DNA of 64,000 bases from Streptomyces sp. 1-11 (GTDB taxonomy: Bacteria > Actinomycetota > Actinomycetes > Streptomycetales > Streptomycetaceae), in contig NZ_BJTV01000019.1 in the NCBI RefSeq assembly GCF_007176755.1, forward strand, positions 1 to 64,000, in the 5' to 3' direction. Under the pieces are notes generated by a model. It worked only from the letters and a program-made list of their open reading frames with translations, made no database searches and had not been told where the DNA came from. The translations under genes and the position numbers were made by a program. Positions 7,051 through 15,564 of the stretch are shown one piece after another (the stretch's first letter is position 1; the number at the start of each line of letters is the position of its first letter).

Positions 7051-8493
7051 TCAGACGGTGATGGTCTTGTACTCCGTGTACGTGCCGAGGCCGACCGCGC
7101 CGTACTCGCGGCCGATGCCGCTCGCCTTGAAGCCGCCGAACGGGCCGTCGAAGGCGACGGACGCGCCGTTGACGGTGACGGTGCCGGTGCGGACGCGGCG
7201 TGCGACGGCCAGCGCGTGTTCCTCGTCGGCGGACCAGACGCCGCCGGAGAGACCGTACTCGGAGTCGTTGGCGATGCGCACTGCGTCGTCCTCGTCGTCG
7301 TAGGCGATGACCGTCAGGACCGGGCCGAAGATCTCCTCCTGTGCGATCCGCATGGAGTTGTCGACGTCGGCGAAGACGGTGGGCGTGACGTAGTTGCCCT
7401 TCTCCAGGCCCTCCGGGATCTGCGGACCGCCGGTGACCAGGCGGGCGCCCTCCTCGATGCCGAGCCGGATGTAACCGCGCACGCGTTCCTGCTGGTCGGG
7501 GCGGATCATCGGGCCGATGAAGGTGTCGGGGTCGCCCGGGTCGCCGACCTTCAGGGACTCCACCAACTCCTTGAGCGCGGCCACGACCTCCTCGTAGCGG
7601 CTGCGCGGGGCGAGGATCCGGGTCTGGGCGATGCAGGACTCGCCATTGTTGAGCAGGGAGCCGAACTTCACGCCCGCGACGGCCTTCTCGACATCGGCGT
7701 CGGGGAGGATGATCATGGCGGACTTGCCCCCAAGCTCCAGGCTGACCCGCTTGAGCTGCTCACCGGCGATCGCGGCGATACGACGGCCGGCCCGCGTAGA
7801 GCCGGTGAACGCGATCTTGTCGACCTCCCGGTGCGACACCAGGTACTCACTGGTCTCCCGGTCGGCGGGCAGGACGCTGATCACACCCTCGGGCAGGCCT
7901 ACCCGCTCCAGCAGCTCGGCGAGGAAACCCATGCTCAGCGAGTTCTCCGGGGACACCTTGAGGACCACCGAGTTGCCGGCCAGCAGGGCGGGGATGATCT
8001 TCGAGGTGGCCGAGGAGAAGGGCGAGTTCCACGGAATGACCGCGGCCACGACACCGATCGCCTCACGGCGCACCACACTGCGCACCGTCGACTCGGGGTC
8101 GGAGGGTGCCACCGTCTCCTCCCAGCCGAACTCCGCCGCCGCCTTCAGATAGGCGTTCGCCTGCCGTGTGAGGCCGGGCTGCCCGGCACGGGTGAACCAG
8201 CCGGCCGAGCCGTTCTCCAGCGAGATCAGGTGCGCGATCCGCTCCGCGTTCTCCTCACGGAGCGCGTTGAACTGCCTCAGTACCTCGGTGCGTTGGTCCG
8301 GTGGCGTCCGCCGCCACTCGCCCGACTCGAAGGACGCTCGCGCCGCGGCGAGCGCACGGTCGACGTCCTCGGGCTGCGCCTGCACGGCACGGCCGACCAC
8401 GGACCGGTCGTGCGGTGAGGCGATGTCGAGCAGCTCGGGGTCGGCCGGCTCGACCCAGGAGCCCGCGATGAAGAGCCGGTCGTAGGTGATCAT
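7051..8493 (-). CDS. NAD(P)-dependent aldehyde dehydrogenase
   Basis: A full-length 480-residue ALDH-superfamily enzyme oxidising an aldehyde to its acid. Key residues are in place: catalytic Cys287 in 'NNGESC', general-base Glu253 in 'ELGGKS', Asn155 in 'IPWNSPF', and the coenzyme motif 'FTGSTRAG'. The C-terminal 'PFGGFKASGIGREYG' is also typical. The substrate cannot be read from sequence. It is divergent from the Tat-exported hydrolase at 8681, and an inverted repeat lies in the shared upstream region. Confidence 0.92.
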   Translation of the reverse strand: MITYDRLFIAGSWVEPADPELLDIASPHDRSVVGRAVQAQPEDVDRALAAARASFESGEWRRTPPDQRTEVLRQFNALREENAERIAHLISLENGSAGWFTRAGQPGLTRQANAYLKAAAEFGWEETVAPSDPESTVRSVVRREAIGVVAAVIPWNSPFSSATSKIIPALLAGNSVVLKVSPENSLSMGFLAELLERVGLPEGVISVLPADRETSEYLVSHREVDKIAFTGSTRAGRRIAAIAGEQLKRVSLELGGKSAMIILPDADVEKAVAGVKFGSLLNNGESCIAQTRILAPRSRYEEVVAALKELVESLKVGDPGDPDTFIGPMIRPDQQERVRGYIRLGIEEGARLVTGGPQIPEGLEKGNYVTPTVFADVDNSMRIAQEEIFGPVLTVIAYDDEDDAVRIANDSEYGLSGGVWSADEEHALAVARRVRTGTVTVNGASVAFDGPFGGFKASGIGREYGAVGLGTYTEYKTITV

Positions 8494-8545
8494 GCGCTTT
8501 CTCCTCAGATGCTTTCGAATAGCCGCTCGGTCGTGGCGAGCGGTT

Positions 8546-8576
8546 GGTTAACTGTCACACTAACGTAGCAGTTACC
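8546..8576. promoter_or_regulatory. Inverted repeat in the ALDH/hydrolase divergent region
   Basis: TAACTG (8549-8554) and CAGTTA (8569-8574) are perfect 6-bp arms 14 bases apart, flanked by GG and CC that nearly extend the arms. The stretch is AT-rich compared with its surroundings and lies about 55 bp upstream of the ALDH start, so it may be an operator for an unlinked regulator. Confidence 0.4.
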
Positions 8577-8680
8577 GAGAGTGGACACATCCACTTGGAC
8601 GGGCGGCGTCACCCCTTTGACAGGTGACGCGAGGCGTGCGAGGGTCAGCGGGACAGGGATCGCGTGACGGAGGGATTCTC

Positions 8681-9787
8681 ATGATCAACAGGCGCACGTT
8701 CAGCAGGGCCGTCGGCCTGGGCACCGGCGCGGCCGCGGTCTCGCTGTCCGGTACGCAGTCCAGCGCGTCCGCCGCCCCCGTCGCCGCCTCTGCCGGCTCT
8801 GCCGCGTCCGGTGCGACCGCAACGCGCCGGGTGGGCGGCGCCTTCGGGCCCACGGTGACGGCCATCACACCTGGCACCCACACCGAGTTCGGCACGATCA
8901 AGCAGGTCAAGGCGGGTCTGCTCGACATCGGTTACGCGGAGGCCGGCCCGGCCCACGGCCCGGTCGTCATCTGCCTGCACGGCTGGCCGTACGACATCCA
9001 CAGCTACGTCGACGTCGCCCCGCTCCTGGCCGACCTGGGGTACCGCGTCATCGTCCCGTACCTGCGCGGCCACGGCAGCACCCGTTTCCTGTCCGGCCGC
9101 ACCCCGCGCACCGCCGAGCAGTCCGCCGTCGCGCTGGACATCATCGCCCTGATGGACGCCCTCAAGATCGAGAAGGCCGTTCTCGCCGGGTTCGACTGGG
9201 GCTCACGCACCGCCGACATCATCGCCGCGCTGTGGCCCGAGCGGGTCAAGTCCCTTGTCTCGACGAGCGGCTACGTGATCACGAAGGTCAGCGCGCAGCT
9301 CGAGCCCGCGCTCCCGGCCGTGGAGCACAACTGGTGGTACCAGTGGTACTTCGCCACCGACCGCGGCAAGAAGGCCATGGAGGACGTCGACCGGCGCATC
9401 GCGCTGTGCCGCTACGTGTGGACCCTCGTCTCCCCCAACTGGGACTTCGACGACGCCACCTTCGAGCGCACCGCCCAGGCCTTCGAGAACCCCGACTACG
9501 CCGCCATCGTGCTGTTCAACTACCGCTGGCGCATCGGCCTGATCGAGGGTGAGCGCCGTTACGACCGCTACGAGAAGCAGCTCGCGGCCCAGCCTCCCAT
9601 CGCCGTCCCGACGATCACCCTCGACCCGGCCCTGGACCCCTTCACGCCGCCCGGCGACGGCTCCACCTACCGCGATCACTTCACCGGCCCCTACGAGCAC
9701 CGCGCCATCGCGAACGTCGGCCACAACCTCCCGCAGGAGGCACCGACCGTCTTCGCCCAGGCCGTGGTCGACGCCGACCACCTCTGA
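8681..9787 (+). CDS. Tat-exported alpha/beta hydrolase, epoxide hydrolase-like
   Basis: A 368-residue protein with a twin-arginine signal (RRTFSRAVGLGTGAAAVSL at the start) followed by an Ala/Ser-rich cleavage region. The alpha/beta hydrolase core has the oxyanion motif HGWP (100-103), the nucleophile elbow AGFDWGS with Asp172 instead of Ser, and a C-terminal GHNLPQE with the likely catalytic His. An Asp nucleophile points to an epoxide hydrolase or haloalkane dehalogenase type rather than an esterase. ATG 8681 has GGAGG at good spacing. Export of a folded epoxide hydrolase suggests action on an extracellular compound. Confidence 0.85.
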   Translation: MINRRTFSRAVGLGTGAAAVSLSGTQSSASAAPVAASAGSAASGATATRRVGGAFGPTVTAITPGTHTEFGTIKQVKAGLLDIGYAEAGPAHGPVVICLHGWPYDIHSYVDVAPLLADLGYRVIVPYLRGHGSTRFLSGRTPRTAEQSAVALDIIALMDALKIEKAVLAGFDWGSRTADIIAALWPERVKSLVSTSGYVITKVSAQLEPALPAVEHNWWYQWYFATDRGKKAMEDVDRRIALCRYVWTLVSPNWDFDDATFERTAQAFENPDYAAIVLFNYRWRIGLIEGERRYDRYEKQLAAQPPIAVPTITLDPALDPFTPPGDGSTYRDHFTGPYEHRAIANVGHNLPQEAPTVFAQAVVDADHL

Positions 9788-9984
9788 GGGCCCAAGGGCC
9801 TCTCGGATCCGTCAGCGTCGGTCGTCGAGGGTGACGCTGCGGGTGCCGGAGGAGGTCCTGTCGCCGTCCAGGCCCCGGAAGTACGTCTGCCACCCCCGTC
9901 TCGCGGCACCCGACGGGGCCGCGGCGGCGAACAACGGGGCGGTTGTTCGCCGGCCACCGGTTGCGGCCATGCTCTAATCGCCGG

Positions 9985-10668
9985 ATGACGAAGATCGAAC
10001 CAGGGCTGATACGACGCTGGCTGGACGGCTGGACCCTCGCCCGCTCCCTGCCCGAGGCCGAGCCGGTCGGGCCCGCCGGGGACGGCCTGCGGTCCACGTG
10101 CGACCAACCCGGCCGCGAGGTGGAGGTCTTCGCGCTGCGGGCGGATGAGGAGCCCGAGTCCGTGGCGCGGCTGGCTGCATCCGTCGCCGCCGCACGGCAG
10201 ATCACCTGGCTCACCGTACCTACGCTGCGCCCGGGCGAAGTCGAAGCCATCGTAGGCGCCGCCGGACTGGAGTTGCTCAAGCGGTCGGAGTGGTTCATGA
10301 CGACCGATCTGACCGGGCACCCGCAGCACGCGCCTGCCGCGCCGTACGAGCGCGAGGTGCGCACGGAGGGATCCGTCACGGTCGTCTCTCTCCACGCCCC
10401 CTCGGGAGAGGTGGCAGCGCGCGGCTCCATTGCCGTGGTCGGCGGTGATGCGATCGCCGATCGCATCGAGACGGACGCCGCGCACCGCCGACGCGGCTTG
10501 GGCCGCGCGATGATGAGCGCGCTGGCGGAGGCCGCCGTGTCCCACGGTGCCCGTACCGGTCTTCTCATTGCCAGCGAGGAAGGGCAGCGCCTCTACTCCT
10601 CCCTCGGCTGGCACCACAAGGCCGACGTCCTGATCGCCCGGGGGCCGGTGGTTCCCTCCACCAGGTAG
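9985..10668 (+). CDS. GNAT-family N-acetyltransferase
   Basis: A 227-residue protein whose C-terminal half carries the acetyl-CoA motif of the GNAT fold ('ETDAAHRRRGLGRAMMSALA') followed by 'GLLIASEEGQRLYSSLGW'. The N-terminal half is a variable domain. The ATG at 9985 is six bases after a TCTAAT -10-like element and has no ribosome site, so the mRNA may be leaderless. The substrate is unknown. Confidence 0.82.
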   Translation: MTKIEPGLIRRWLDGWTLARSLPEAEPVGPAGDGLRSTCDQPGREVEVFALRADEEPESVARLAASVAAARQITWLTVPTLRPGEVEAIVGAAGLELLKRSEWFMTTDLTGHPQHAPAAPYEREVRTEGSVTVVSLHAPSGEVAARGSIAVVGGDAIADRIETDAAHRRRGLGRAMMSALAEAAVSHGARTGLLIASEEGQRLYSSLGWHHKADVLIARGPVVPSTR

Positions 10669-10902
10669 GGCGTGTCCCATTGTGTGCGGGCCCACGCATG
10701 ACCGACCGGGCGGGAGCAGCGGGCTTGGCGGGTGTCCGGGGGGCGGGCCGCGGGACGGGCTTCTCGACGACCGTCAGGCGCACGTGCCCGTTGTGGACGC
10801 TGGGCCCTCCAGCTGCGCGACGGAAACCGCGTCCAGCGTGGATGAACCTCACAGGACGGGGTAGGCGGCAGCTGCCGTGTGAAGCCCGTTTGAGGAGAAC
10901 TT

Positions 10903-11301
10903 GTGAGCAAGCCAGCAGGTCTTGGTGTTGAGGTGGACGTGATCAGCTCCGACGCTGCGGTGATCACCGTCAGTGGAGAGCTCGACACCGACACCGGCCT
11001 CGCCCTTCAGCACCAGTTGGCCGGTCAGGTGGTGCACGGACGACGTCACCTCGTGCTGGACCTGGAGGGCGTGCCGTTCATGGACTCCTCCGGGTTGCGC
11101 GTGATCGTACAGACCGTGAATGAAATGCGTAACATCGACGGATCCGTTTCCTTGGCCGCGCCCAGTCAAGTAGTGCGACGTGTGCTCGACCTGACCGGGG
11201 TCGGCATGACCTGCCGGATATTCGACAGCGCGGACGCGGCCTGTGAAGCCCTCCTGGGCCGGAAGGACGAGGGCACGGCCTACGACACGGTGGATCGATA
11301 G
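10903..11301 (+). CDS. STAS-domain anti-anti-sigma factor
   Basis: A 132-residue single STAS domain, with the phosphorylatable serine motif FMDSSGL (Ser62/63) characteristic of SpoIIAA/RsbV-type anti-sigma factor antagonists. Unphosphorylated, such proteins bind and neutralise an anti-sigma kinase and so release a stress or developmental sigma factor. GTG 10903 follows GAGGAG. No kinase or sigma gene lies next to it, so the partner is elsewhere; the SpoIIE-like protein at 56484 could be related in the same type of pathway but this is inference. Confidence 0.88.
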   Translation: MSKPAGLGVEVDVISSDAAVITVSGELDTDTGLALQHQLAGQVVHGRRHLVLDLEGVPFMDSSGLRVIVQTVNEMRNIDGSVSLAAPSQVVRRVLDLTGVGMTCRIFDSADAACEALLGRKDEGTAYDTVDR

Positions 11302-11302
11302 C

Positions 11303-11677
11303 GCCTGGCTCGTGACGGCTGCCTATTCCAGCTCCGGCTCGGGCTCGCCCGACCGCCGGGACGCCGCGGCGACTCCGGACCGGCAGACGGCCAGCGGGGT
11401 GCTGCGGCATCGGTGGCAACTGCGGTCAGAGGCCGGGGCAGTGGTCGGTTCCCTGCCCGGAGGCCGGGTCGCGCGACTGACGCACTTCGGATCGTTCGAC
11501 GGTCTCGGGGCCTCCTGGGAACGACTGGGCTCCTGGATCCAGGCGCGAGGACTGTCCGCCGGAGAGGACAGGTGGGAAACCTACGTCACCCAGCCTTCCC
11601 CCGGCATGGACCCCCGTGACCTGCGTACTGAACTCAACTGGCCGGTGGCAGTCTGCCAACCTGCCGCACGGACTTGA
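11303..11677 (+). pseudogene. Fragment of a GyrI-like effector-binding domain protein
   Basis: From about 11399 the frame encodes 92 residues whose core (GGRVARLTHFGSFDGLGASW, then TYVTQPSP and DLRTELNWPV) is clearly the C-terminal half of a GyrI-like small-molecule-binding domain. The first half of the domain and any DNA-binding part are missing, and the frame upstream is low-complexity and overlaps the STAS gene. It is probably a truncated remnant. A short functional protein starting at GTG 11399 cannot be excluded. Confidence 0.6.
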
Positions 11678-11865
11678 GCGCTGGATCCGTTTGCGGCGAG
11701 TGATGTCACCGTGCGGGGATGGGACGCGAGGTCAGTTACGCGGGCGGTGGCCGCGAGTCCCGCGTCGCGTTCCGCGTCGGCGGCCGTCAGCTGGGCAAGC
11801 CACCGCACGCGGAACAGCAGACAGCCGTTGACCGGCGGCTGCCTGCTGTCGAGACGTCGGGACCG

Positions 11866-12276
11866 TCAGCCGGCCCAGACGCCCGAGTTATACGCGTCCG
11901 AGGCGAAGTAGAACTGGAACTGGGTGCCGTCCTTGACCCCGGTGGCTACCACGGTCCACTGACCTGCCGGTGCGGACTTGTAGGAGTTGCACGTACTGCC
12001 CCCCGACGTCGGGTAGAAGCACACCTCCACATAGGCGGACTGGTTGGTCTTGATGTTGATGTCGGCGCAGTTGCTCGTCGTGGTGAGTCGGCCTGAGGTG
12101 GGGTACCACCTGGCGCCTGTCGGCTTCGTGTACGACTTCGCGCTGCCGAAGCAGGACGTGGCCGCGGCCTGGGTGGTCGGCGCGACGATCAGAGTGCTGC
12201 CGATGAACGCGGCGGAGAGGAGGCCTACGGTCAAGTACTTGCGCAACTTCACGTCTCCCTGTCTGACTTGCGGCAA
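11866..12276 (-). CDS. Small secreted protein of unknown function
   Basis: The 136-residue product has a good Sec signal peptide (KLRKYLTVGLLSAAFIGS... ending T-Q-A-A-A). The mature part is about 95 residues, rich in Ser, Thr, Tyr and Gly, and contains four cysteines spaced for two disulfides (SCFG, NCAD, VCFY, TCNS). Residues such as 'SGRLTTTSNCADINIKTN' and 'GTQFQFYFASD' suggest a compact beta protein. I do not recognise a family. Start could be ATG 12276 or GTG 12252, where the signal peptide proper begins. It appears to be a single-gene unit. Confidence 0.75.
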   Translation of the reverse strand: MPQVRQGDVKLRKYLTVGLLSAAFIGSTLIVAPTTQAAATSCFGSAKSYTKPTGARWYPTSGRLTTTSNCADINIKTNQSAYVEVCFYPTSGGSTCNSYKSAPAGQWTVVATGVKDGTQFQFYFASDAYNSGVWAG

Positions 12277-12429
12277 TGTGCCGGCTTTCCCGTTGGTTTC
12301 CGTGTCGCCGGGGCGGCTCCATCGGTCACCGGGCTGTGAGCCATCAGCCTGCGCTCATCAGGCGCACCACTGCGACGTCTTGAGACAGGATTCGATGAGG
12401 TTCGAAGAGTCGTGGTCGCGCGACCGCGG

Positions 12430-13164
12430 TCAGGAGACGGCCGCGTCGAGGGTTGCGGCGAGTTCGGCGGGCGCGGACAGCATCGGCCAGTGTCCGGTGG
12501 GCAGGTAGAAGCGCCGCCACGGTGGCTGGTTCAGGAAGGCCAGCCCCGGTACCTCGGCATCCAGCAGTTTCGTAAAGTCATGGCAGGCGACCAGGACACG
12601 GTCCACGCCGGCGCCGAGTTCCACCGGGCCGGTGAGGCGTTGGGTGTACGTGCCGAACGGCTGAGGGGTGGCGCGGGCGCGCAGAACCTCCCGCCGGCCC
12701 TCGTCGAGCCCGTCGAGGCTGCTGGACAGGCCCCCGACCTCGAACGGCGGCATCGGCAGCCGCCATCCGTCGCCGGACGCGGAGACCTGATGACGCAGTT
12801 GGTCCGCCGCCTGCGGTGGCATGAGGTCGAGCATGCACATGCCCGCGGCGAACGGGGCGCTGTCCACGTAGACCACGCACTCCAGCCGGTCGCCGAGACG
12901 TCCGGCCGCTCCGGTCACCGGGGCAGCCGCGTAACTGTGGGCGACCAGCGTGACGTCGCGCAGATCGTTCCGCTCGATGAATCCGGTGATGTCCGCGATG
13001 TGCGTGTCCAGGTCCGTCCGGGGGCCGCCATGGTCGGCGTGCTCGGCCAGGCCCGTCAGTGTCAGCGGCAGCGCCGTGTGGCCGCGCTCCCGCAGGACTC
13101 GGGTGGTGTCTTCCCAGGCCCATGCTCCGAGCCAGGCGCCGGGGACGAGAACGAAAGTGGCCAT
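12430..13164 (-). CDS. Alpha/beta hydrolase (salicylate esterase/MEST type)
   Basis: A 244-residue alpha/beta hydrolase starting MATFVLVPGAWLG, with the nucleophile elbow VAHSYAAA (Ser) and a C-terminal 'PTGHWPML' containing the catalytic His. This small subfamily resembles plant methyl-ester esterases and bacterial relatives. ATG 13164 is preceded by GGGAG at good spacing. It is divergent from the WYL regulator at 13244, and only 79 bp containing a dyad separate them, so it is the likely target of that regulator. Confidence 0.85.
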   Translation of the reverse strand: MATFVLVPGAWLGAWAWEDTTRVLRERGHTALPLTLTGLAEHADHGGPRTDLDTHIADITGFIERNDLRDVTLVAHSYAAAPVTGAAGRLGDRLECVVYVDSAPFAAGMCMLDLMPPQAADQLRHQVSASGDGWRLPMPPFEVGGLSSSLDGLDEGRREVLRARATPQPFGTYTQRLTGPVELGAGVDRVLVACHDFTKLLDAEVPGLAFLNQPPWRRFYLPTGHWPMLSAPAELAATLDAAVS

Positions 13165-13202
13165 GTGATCTCCCAGAAGTAGGTGCTGCGGGGAGCGTAT
13201 GG

Positions 13203-13236
13203 TCAATACAGGACAGAATCGGCCCTGAAATATTGA
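13203..13236. promoter_or_regulatory. Compound dyad between hydrolase and WYL regulator
   Basis: TCAATA (13203-13208) and TATTGA (13231-13236) are inverted, and inside them CAGG (13209-13212) and CCTG (13224-13227) are inverted as well. The right arm lies seven bases before the ATG at 13244, where a leaderless -10 element would sit. It is a good candidate operator for the WYL protein acting on both genes. Confidence 0.55.
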
Positions 13237-13243
13237 GTGATCC

Positions 13244-14218
13244 ATGTCGCACCCCCTCACCCGCGTGTTGACCCTGCTGGAAGTCCTCCAGTCACACGCC
13301 CGGCTCACCGGGGCGGAGCTGGCCGACCGCCTGGGCACCGACGTCCGCACAGTGCGCCGGTACGCCGCCCACCTGCGGGAACTGGGCATCCCCGTGGAGG
13401 CTGAACGCGGCCGCTACGGGGGCTACCGACTGGCCCGCGGCTACCGGCTGCCACCCCTGGTCCTCACCAACGACGAGGCTCTCGCCGTCGTCCTCGGACT
13501 GCTCGCCGCGGAACGTCTGGGCATGGGTACCGCCGCACCGGCCACTGCCGGCGCCCTGGCCAAGATCGAGCGGGTGCTTCCGCACGGACTGCGCGAACCG
13601 CTCGCCGCCATGCAGGAAACCCTGTCGTTCACCGCCGGCGCCGTCATCGGGCAGGCACCGGGAACCGGCGTCCTGCTGGCACTGGCCCAGGCCTCCCGTG
13701 CCCGCAAGACGGTCGGCATCAGCCACCGGTCGTGGCGCGAGGAACACACCGATCGCGACATCGACCCCTACGGCGTGGTCTTCCACGCCGGCCGTTGGTA
13801 CGTCGTCGGCCACGACCATCTGCGCGACAGCCTGCGCACCTTCCGCATCGACCGCATCACAGCCGTCACCTCCCGAGCCGAGGGTTTCACCGCGCCCGAC
13901 GGCTTCGACCCCGTGGCGCACCTGACCTCGACCCTGGCCCAGGCCCCCTACCCCTGGCAGGTCGAGGTGACGATCCACGGCCCCCTCGACCAGGTCGCCC
14001 GCCGGCTGCCCGGCTCAGCGGTCGCCCTCACCGCCCAGCCCACCGGCGTCCTGATGCACGCGCGGGCAGAACGGCTGGACGGCATGGCACACCTGCTTGC
14101 CTCCCTGGAATGGCCCTTCACCATCCACCAGCCCGAGGAACTACGGCAGGCAATCAGGGATCTGGCGGCCCAGCTAACCGAATCCGCCGAACGAACACCG
14201 GGAGAAACGCTGCGATAG
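13244..14218 (+). CDS. WYL-domain HTH transcriptional regulator (YafY type)
   Basis: A 324-residue protein with an N-terminal winged helix (RVLTLLEVLQSHARLTGAEL then DVRTVRRYAAHLRELGIPV), the GGYRLARGYRLPPL linker typical of the family, a WYL domain around residues 140-215 (GVVFHAGRWYVVGHDHLRD, FRIDRI) and a C-terminal WCX extension. Such regulators sense ligands or nucleic-acid fragments through the WYL pocket. Divergent position and the dyad at 13203-13236 suggest it controls the hydrolase at 12430 and itself. Confidence 0.88.
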   Translation: MSHPLTRVLTLLEVLQSHARLTGAELADRLGTDVRTVRRYAAHLRELGIPVEAERGRYGGYRLARGYRLPPLVLTNDEALAVVLGLLAAERLGMGTAAPATAGALAKIERVLPHGLREPLAAMQETLSFTAGAVIGQAPGTGVLLALAQASRARKTVGISHRSWREEHTDRDIDPYGVVFHAGRWYVVGHDHLRDSLRTFRIDRITAVTSRAEGFTAPDGFDPVAHLTSTLAQAPYPWQVEVTIHGPLDQVARRLPGSAVALTAQPTGVLMHARAERLDGMAHLLASLEWPFTIHQPEELRQAIRDLAAQLTESAERTPGETLR

Positions 14219-15000
14219 CGGCAGTCGGCATCGTCGGACTGCACTCTCGTCACTACCGATTCGCTCCGCACCGGGGCTGAGGATGCGACCGCTTCGTGCG
14301 CCTGCTCAGAGGGCAGGGGCAGGGGCAGGGGCAGTCACCGCGCGTAGTTCATCAAGGGCGCAGGTGGAGATCGTCCGAGCGCTGCACGGGCGGTGGTGCA
14401 TCGATGCGGGGCTCCACGGCGGGGCTCCGCGCCGCGCGGTTGATGGCATGGCGGTGGTTCCCTTGAATCGTGGGGACTGCGGGGAGGCAGGGGCGAAGAG
14501 CGACCCGGAGCGATGGCGGCCAGCGCGGCGGGCCTGCGGGACCGGCCGGGACGTGGTCGGCGCTGCTCGAGCGGGCGGTCGAGACGATCGGAACGTCCTT
14601 GGTCGAGCGGACCACCTGCGAGGAACTGGCCGTCTTCCCGCGTCGGCATGCGCGTGACGCGGCAACCATCGCGCGCAACCGCTGCGTCTGTAGGCGTCAT
14701 GGCCCGAGCCCAAGCCGTGCCGGCCAAGGCGTGTCCTCTGTCGTGATCACGCCGTGAGGCGGAGGCTGCACCTCCGGATCACCGCTCCGCGCGGGTGGAG
14801 GTTGGCGGTGCCCGTCGTCGTCACTGGACTTGCCGCAGGTGTCCACCGCTGCCGGGGGCGTTCCACGCGCACGACACTCAACTATGGCGAAACCGGTCAT
14901 AACCTGTTTAATATTTCCCGAACCCCTGCCGGAACTGCGGCGCTTTATGCACCGCGGTGATGATTCGCCGTGCCCGCGGACAGCCGGGAAGGGGTTCGTA
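14219..15000. other. 782 bp without a convincing intact gene; probable gene debris
   Basis: No frame here looks like a complete protein. On the plus strand around 14560-14650 the frame reads 'LLERAVETIGTSLVERTTC', resembling the start of a GAF or phosphatase-associated domain, after which the likeness moves to another frame, suggesting a frameshifted remnant. Around 14365-14395 'VEIVRALHGRWCIDAG' recalls an HxlR-type helix but is too short to call. The stretch 14895-14930 is AT-rich with TAATAT at 14909-14914, a possible -10 for the WhiB gene. Confidence 0.4.
14311..14334 (+). repeat. GGGGCA tandem hexamers, G-quadruplex-capable
   Basis: Nearly four copies of GGGGCA in a row give four runs of three or four G separated by CA, which fits the pattern for an intramolecular G-quadruplex. 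It lies in the debris region after the WYL gene. Confidence 0.6.
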
Positions 15001-15564
15001 GTGACCTGCACATCAAGCGGAGACCAGGCAAGGTCGGACTGGCGCGATCGCGCGGCCTGCGTCGGAGAAGACCCCGAGATCTTCTTTCCTCTCTCGGATC
15101 TCATGACGCCTGGTGCGGAGGCCTCCCTCGCCCGAGCCATATGCCGCCGCTGCCCTGTGATCATCGACTGCCGCACCTGGGCGCTCGACCACGGTGAGGA
15201 CGACGGAATCTGGGGTGCCACAACCGCCGCTCAGCGCCGCTCGATCCGACGCGCGGTCGCGGAACCCGTCCCCGCGACCAGGCGCTCCTGCGACGAGCGG
15301 GGAGAAAGTGGCGAGTTAGCAGTCGTCCTCACCCGCCTCACCGCCGTGGCGCGGCCAGTCGCCCAGCCGGATCCCGCTGACCACGCTGACCGCGCCACGA
15401 TGTGTCAAGGCCGGCAGGACGGCCGGACGCTGAGCAGCTCGGTGCGCAGCACGGGCGTGCCGTCGACGGGCGCCGGGTCCTGCGCAGTCTGTTCGATACC
15501 GCCGGCAGCGATCTTGTCGAGCGTCTCCAGGCCGGCGGCACCGACCGTGCCGAACACCGTGTAG
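15001..15564 (+). CDS. WhiB-like iron-sulfur protein with an unusual C-terminal extension
   Basis: The N-terminal part is a WhiB domain: four cysteines in 'RAACVGED' and 'ICRRCPVIIDC', followed by the turn 'GIWGATT' and a basic C-terminal helix (AQRRSIRRAV). WhiB-like proteins bind a 4Fe-4S cluster and usually act with the main sigma factor. GTG 15001 is preceded by a GGGAAGG site. The family usually ends shortly after the basic helix, but here the frame runs on to 187 residues with a low-complexity tail that overlaps the 3' end of the convergent cyclophilin gene by 160 bp. A lost stop codon or frameshift is likely. Confidence 0.8.
   Translation: MTCTSSGDQARSDWRDRAACVGEDPEIFFPLSDLMTPGAEASLARAICRRCPVIIDCRTWALDHGEDDGIWGATTAAQRRSIRRAVAEPVPATRRSCDERGESGELAVVLTRLTAVARPVAQPDPADHADRATMCQGRQDGRTLSSSVRSTGVPSTGAGSCAVCSIPPAAILSSVSRPAAPTVPNTV

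Noticed and set aside
10669..10902. Short Pro/Gly-rich frames and the word GGGCGTGTCCCAT before the STAS gene
   Set aside because: No frame resembles a protein and no partner end for a mobile element is visible.
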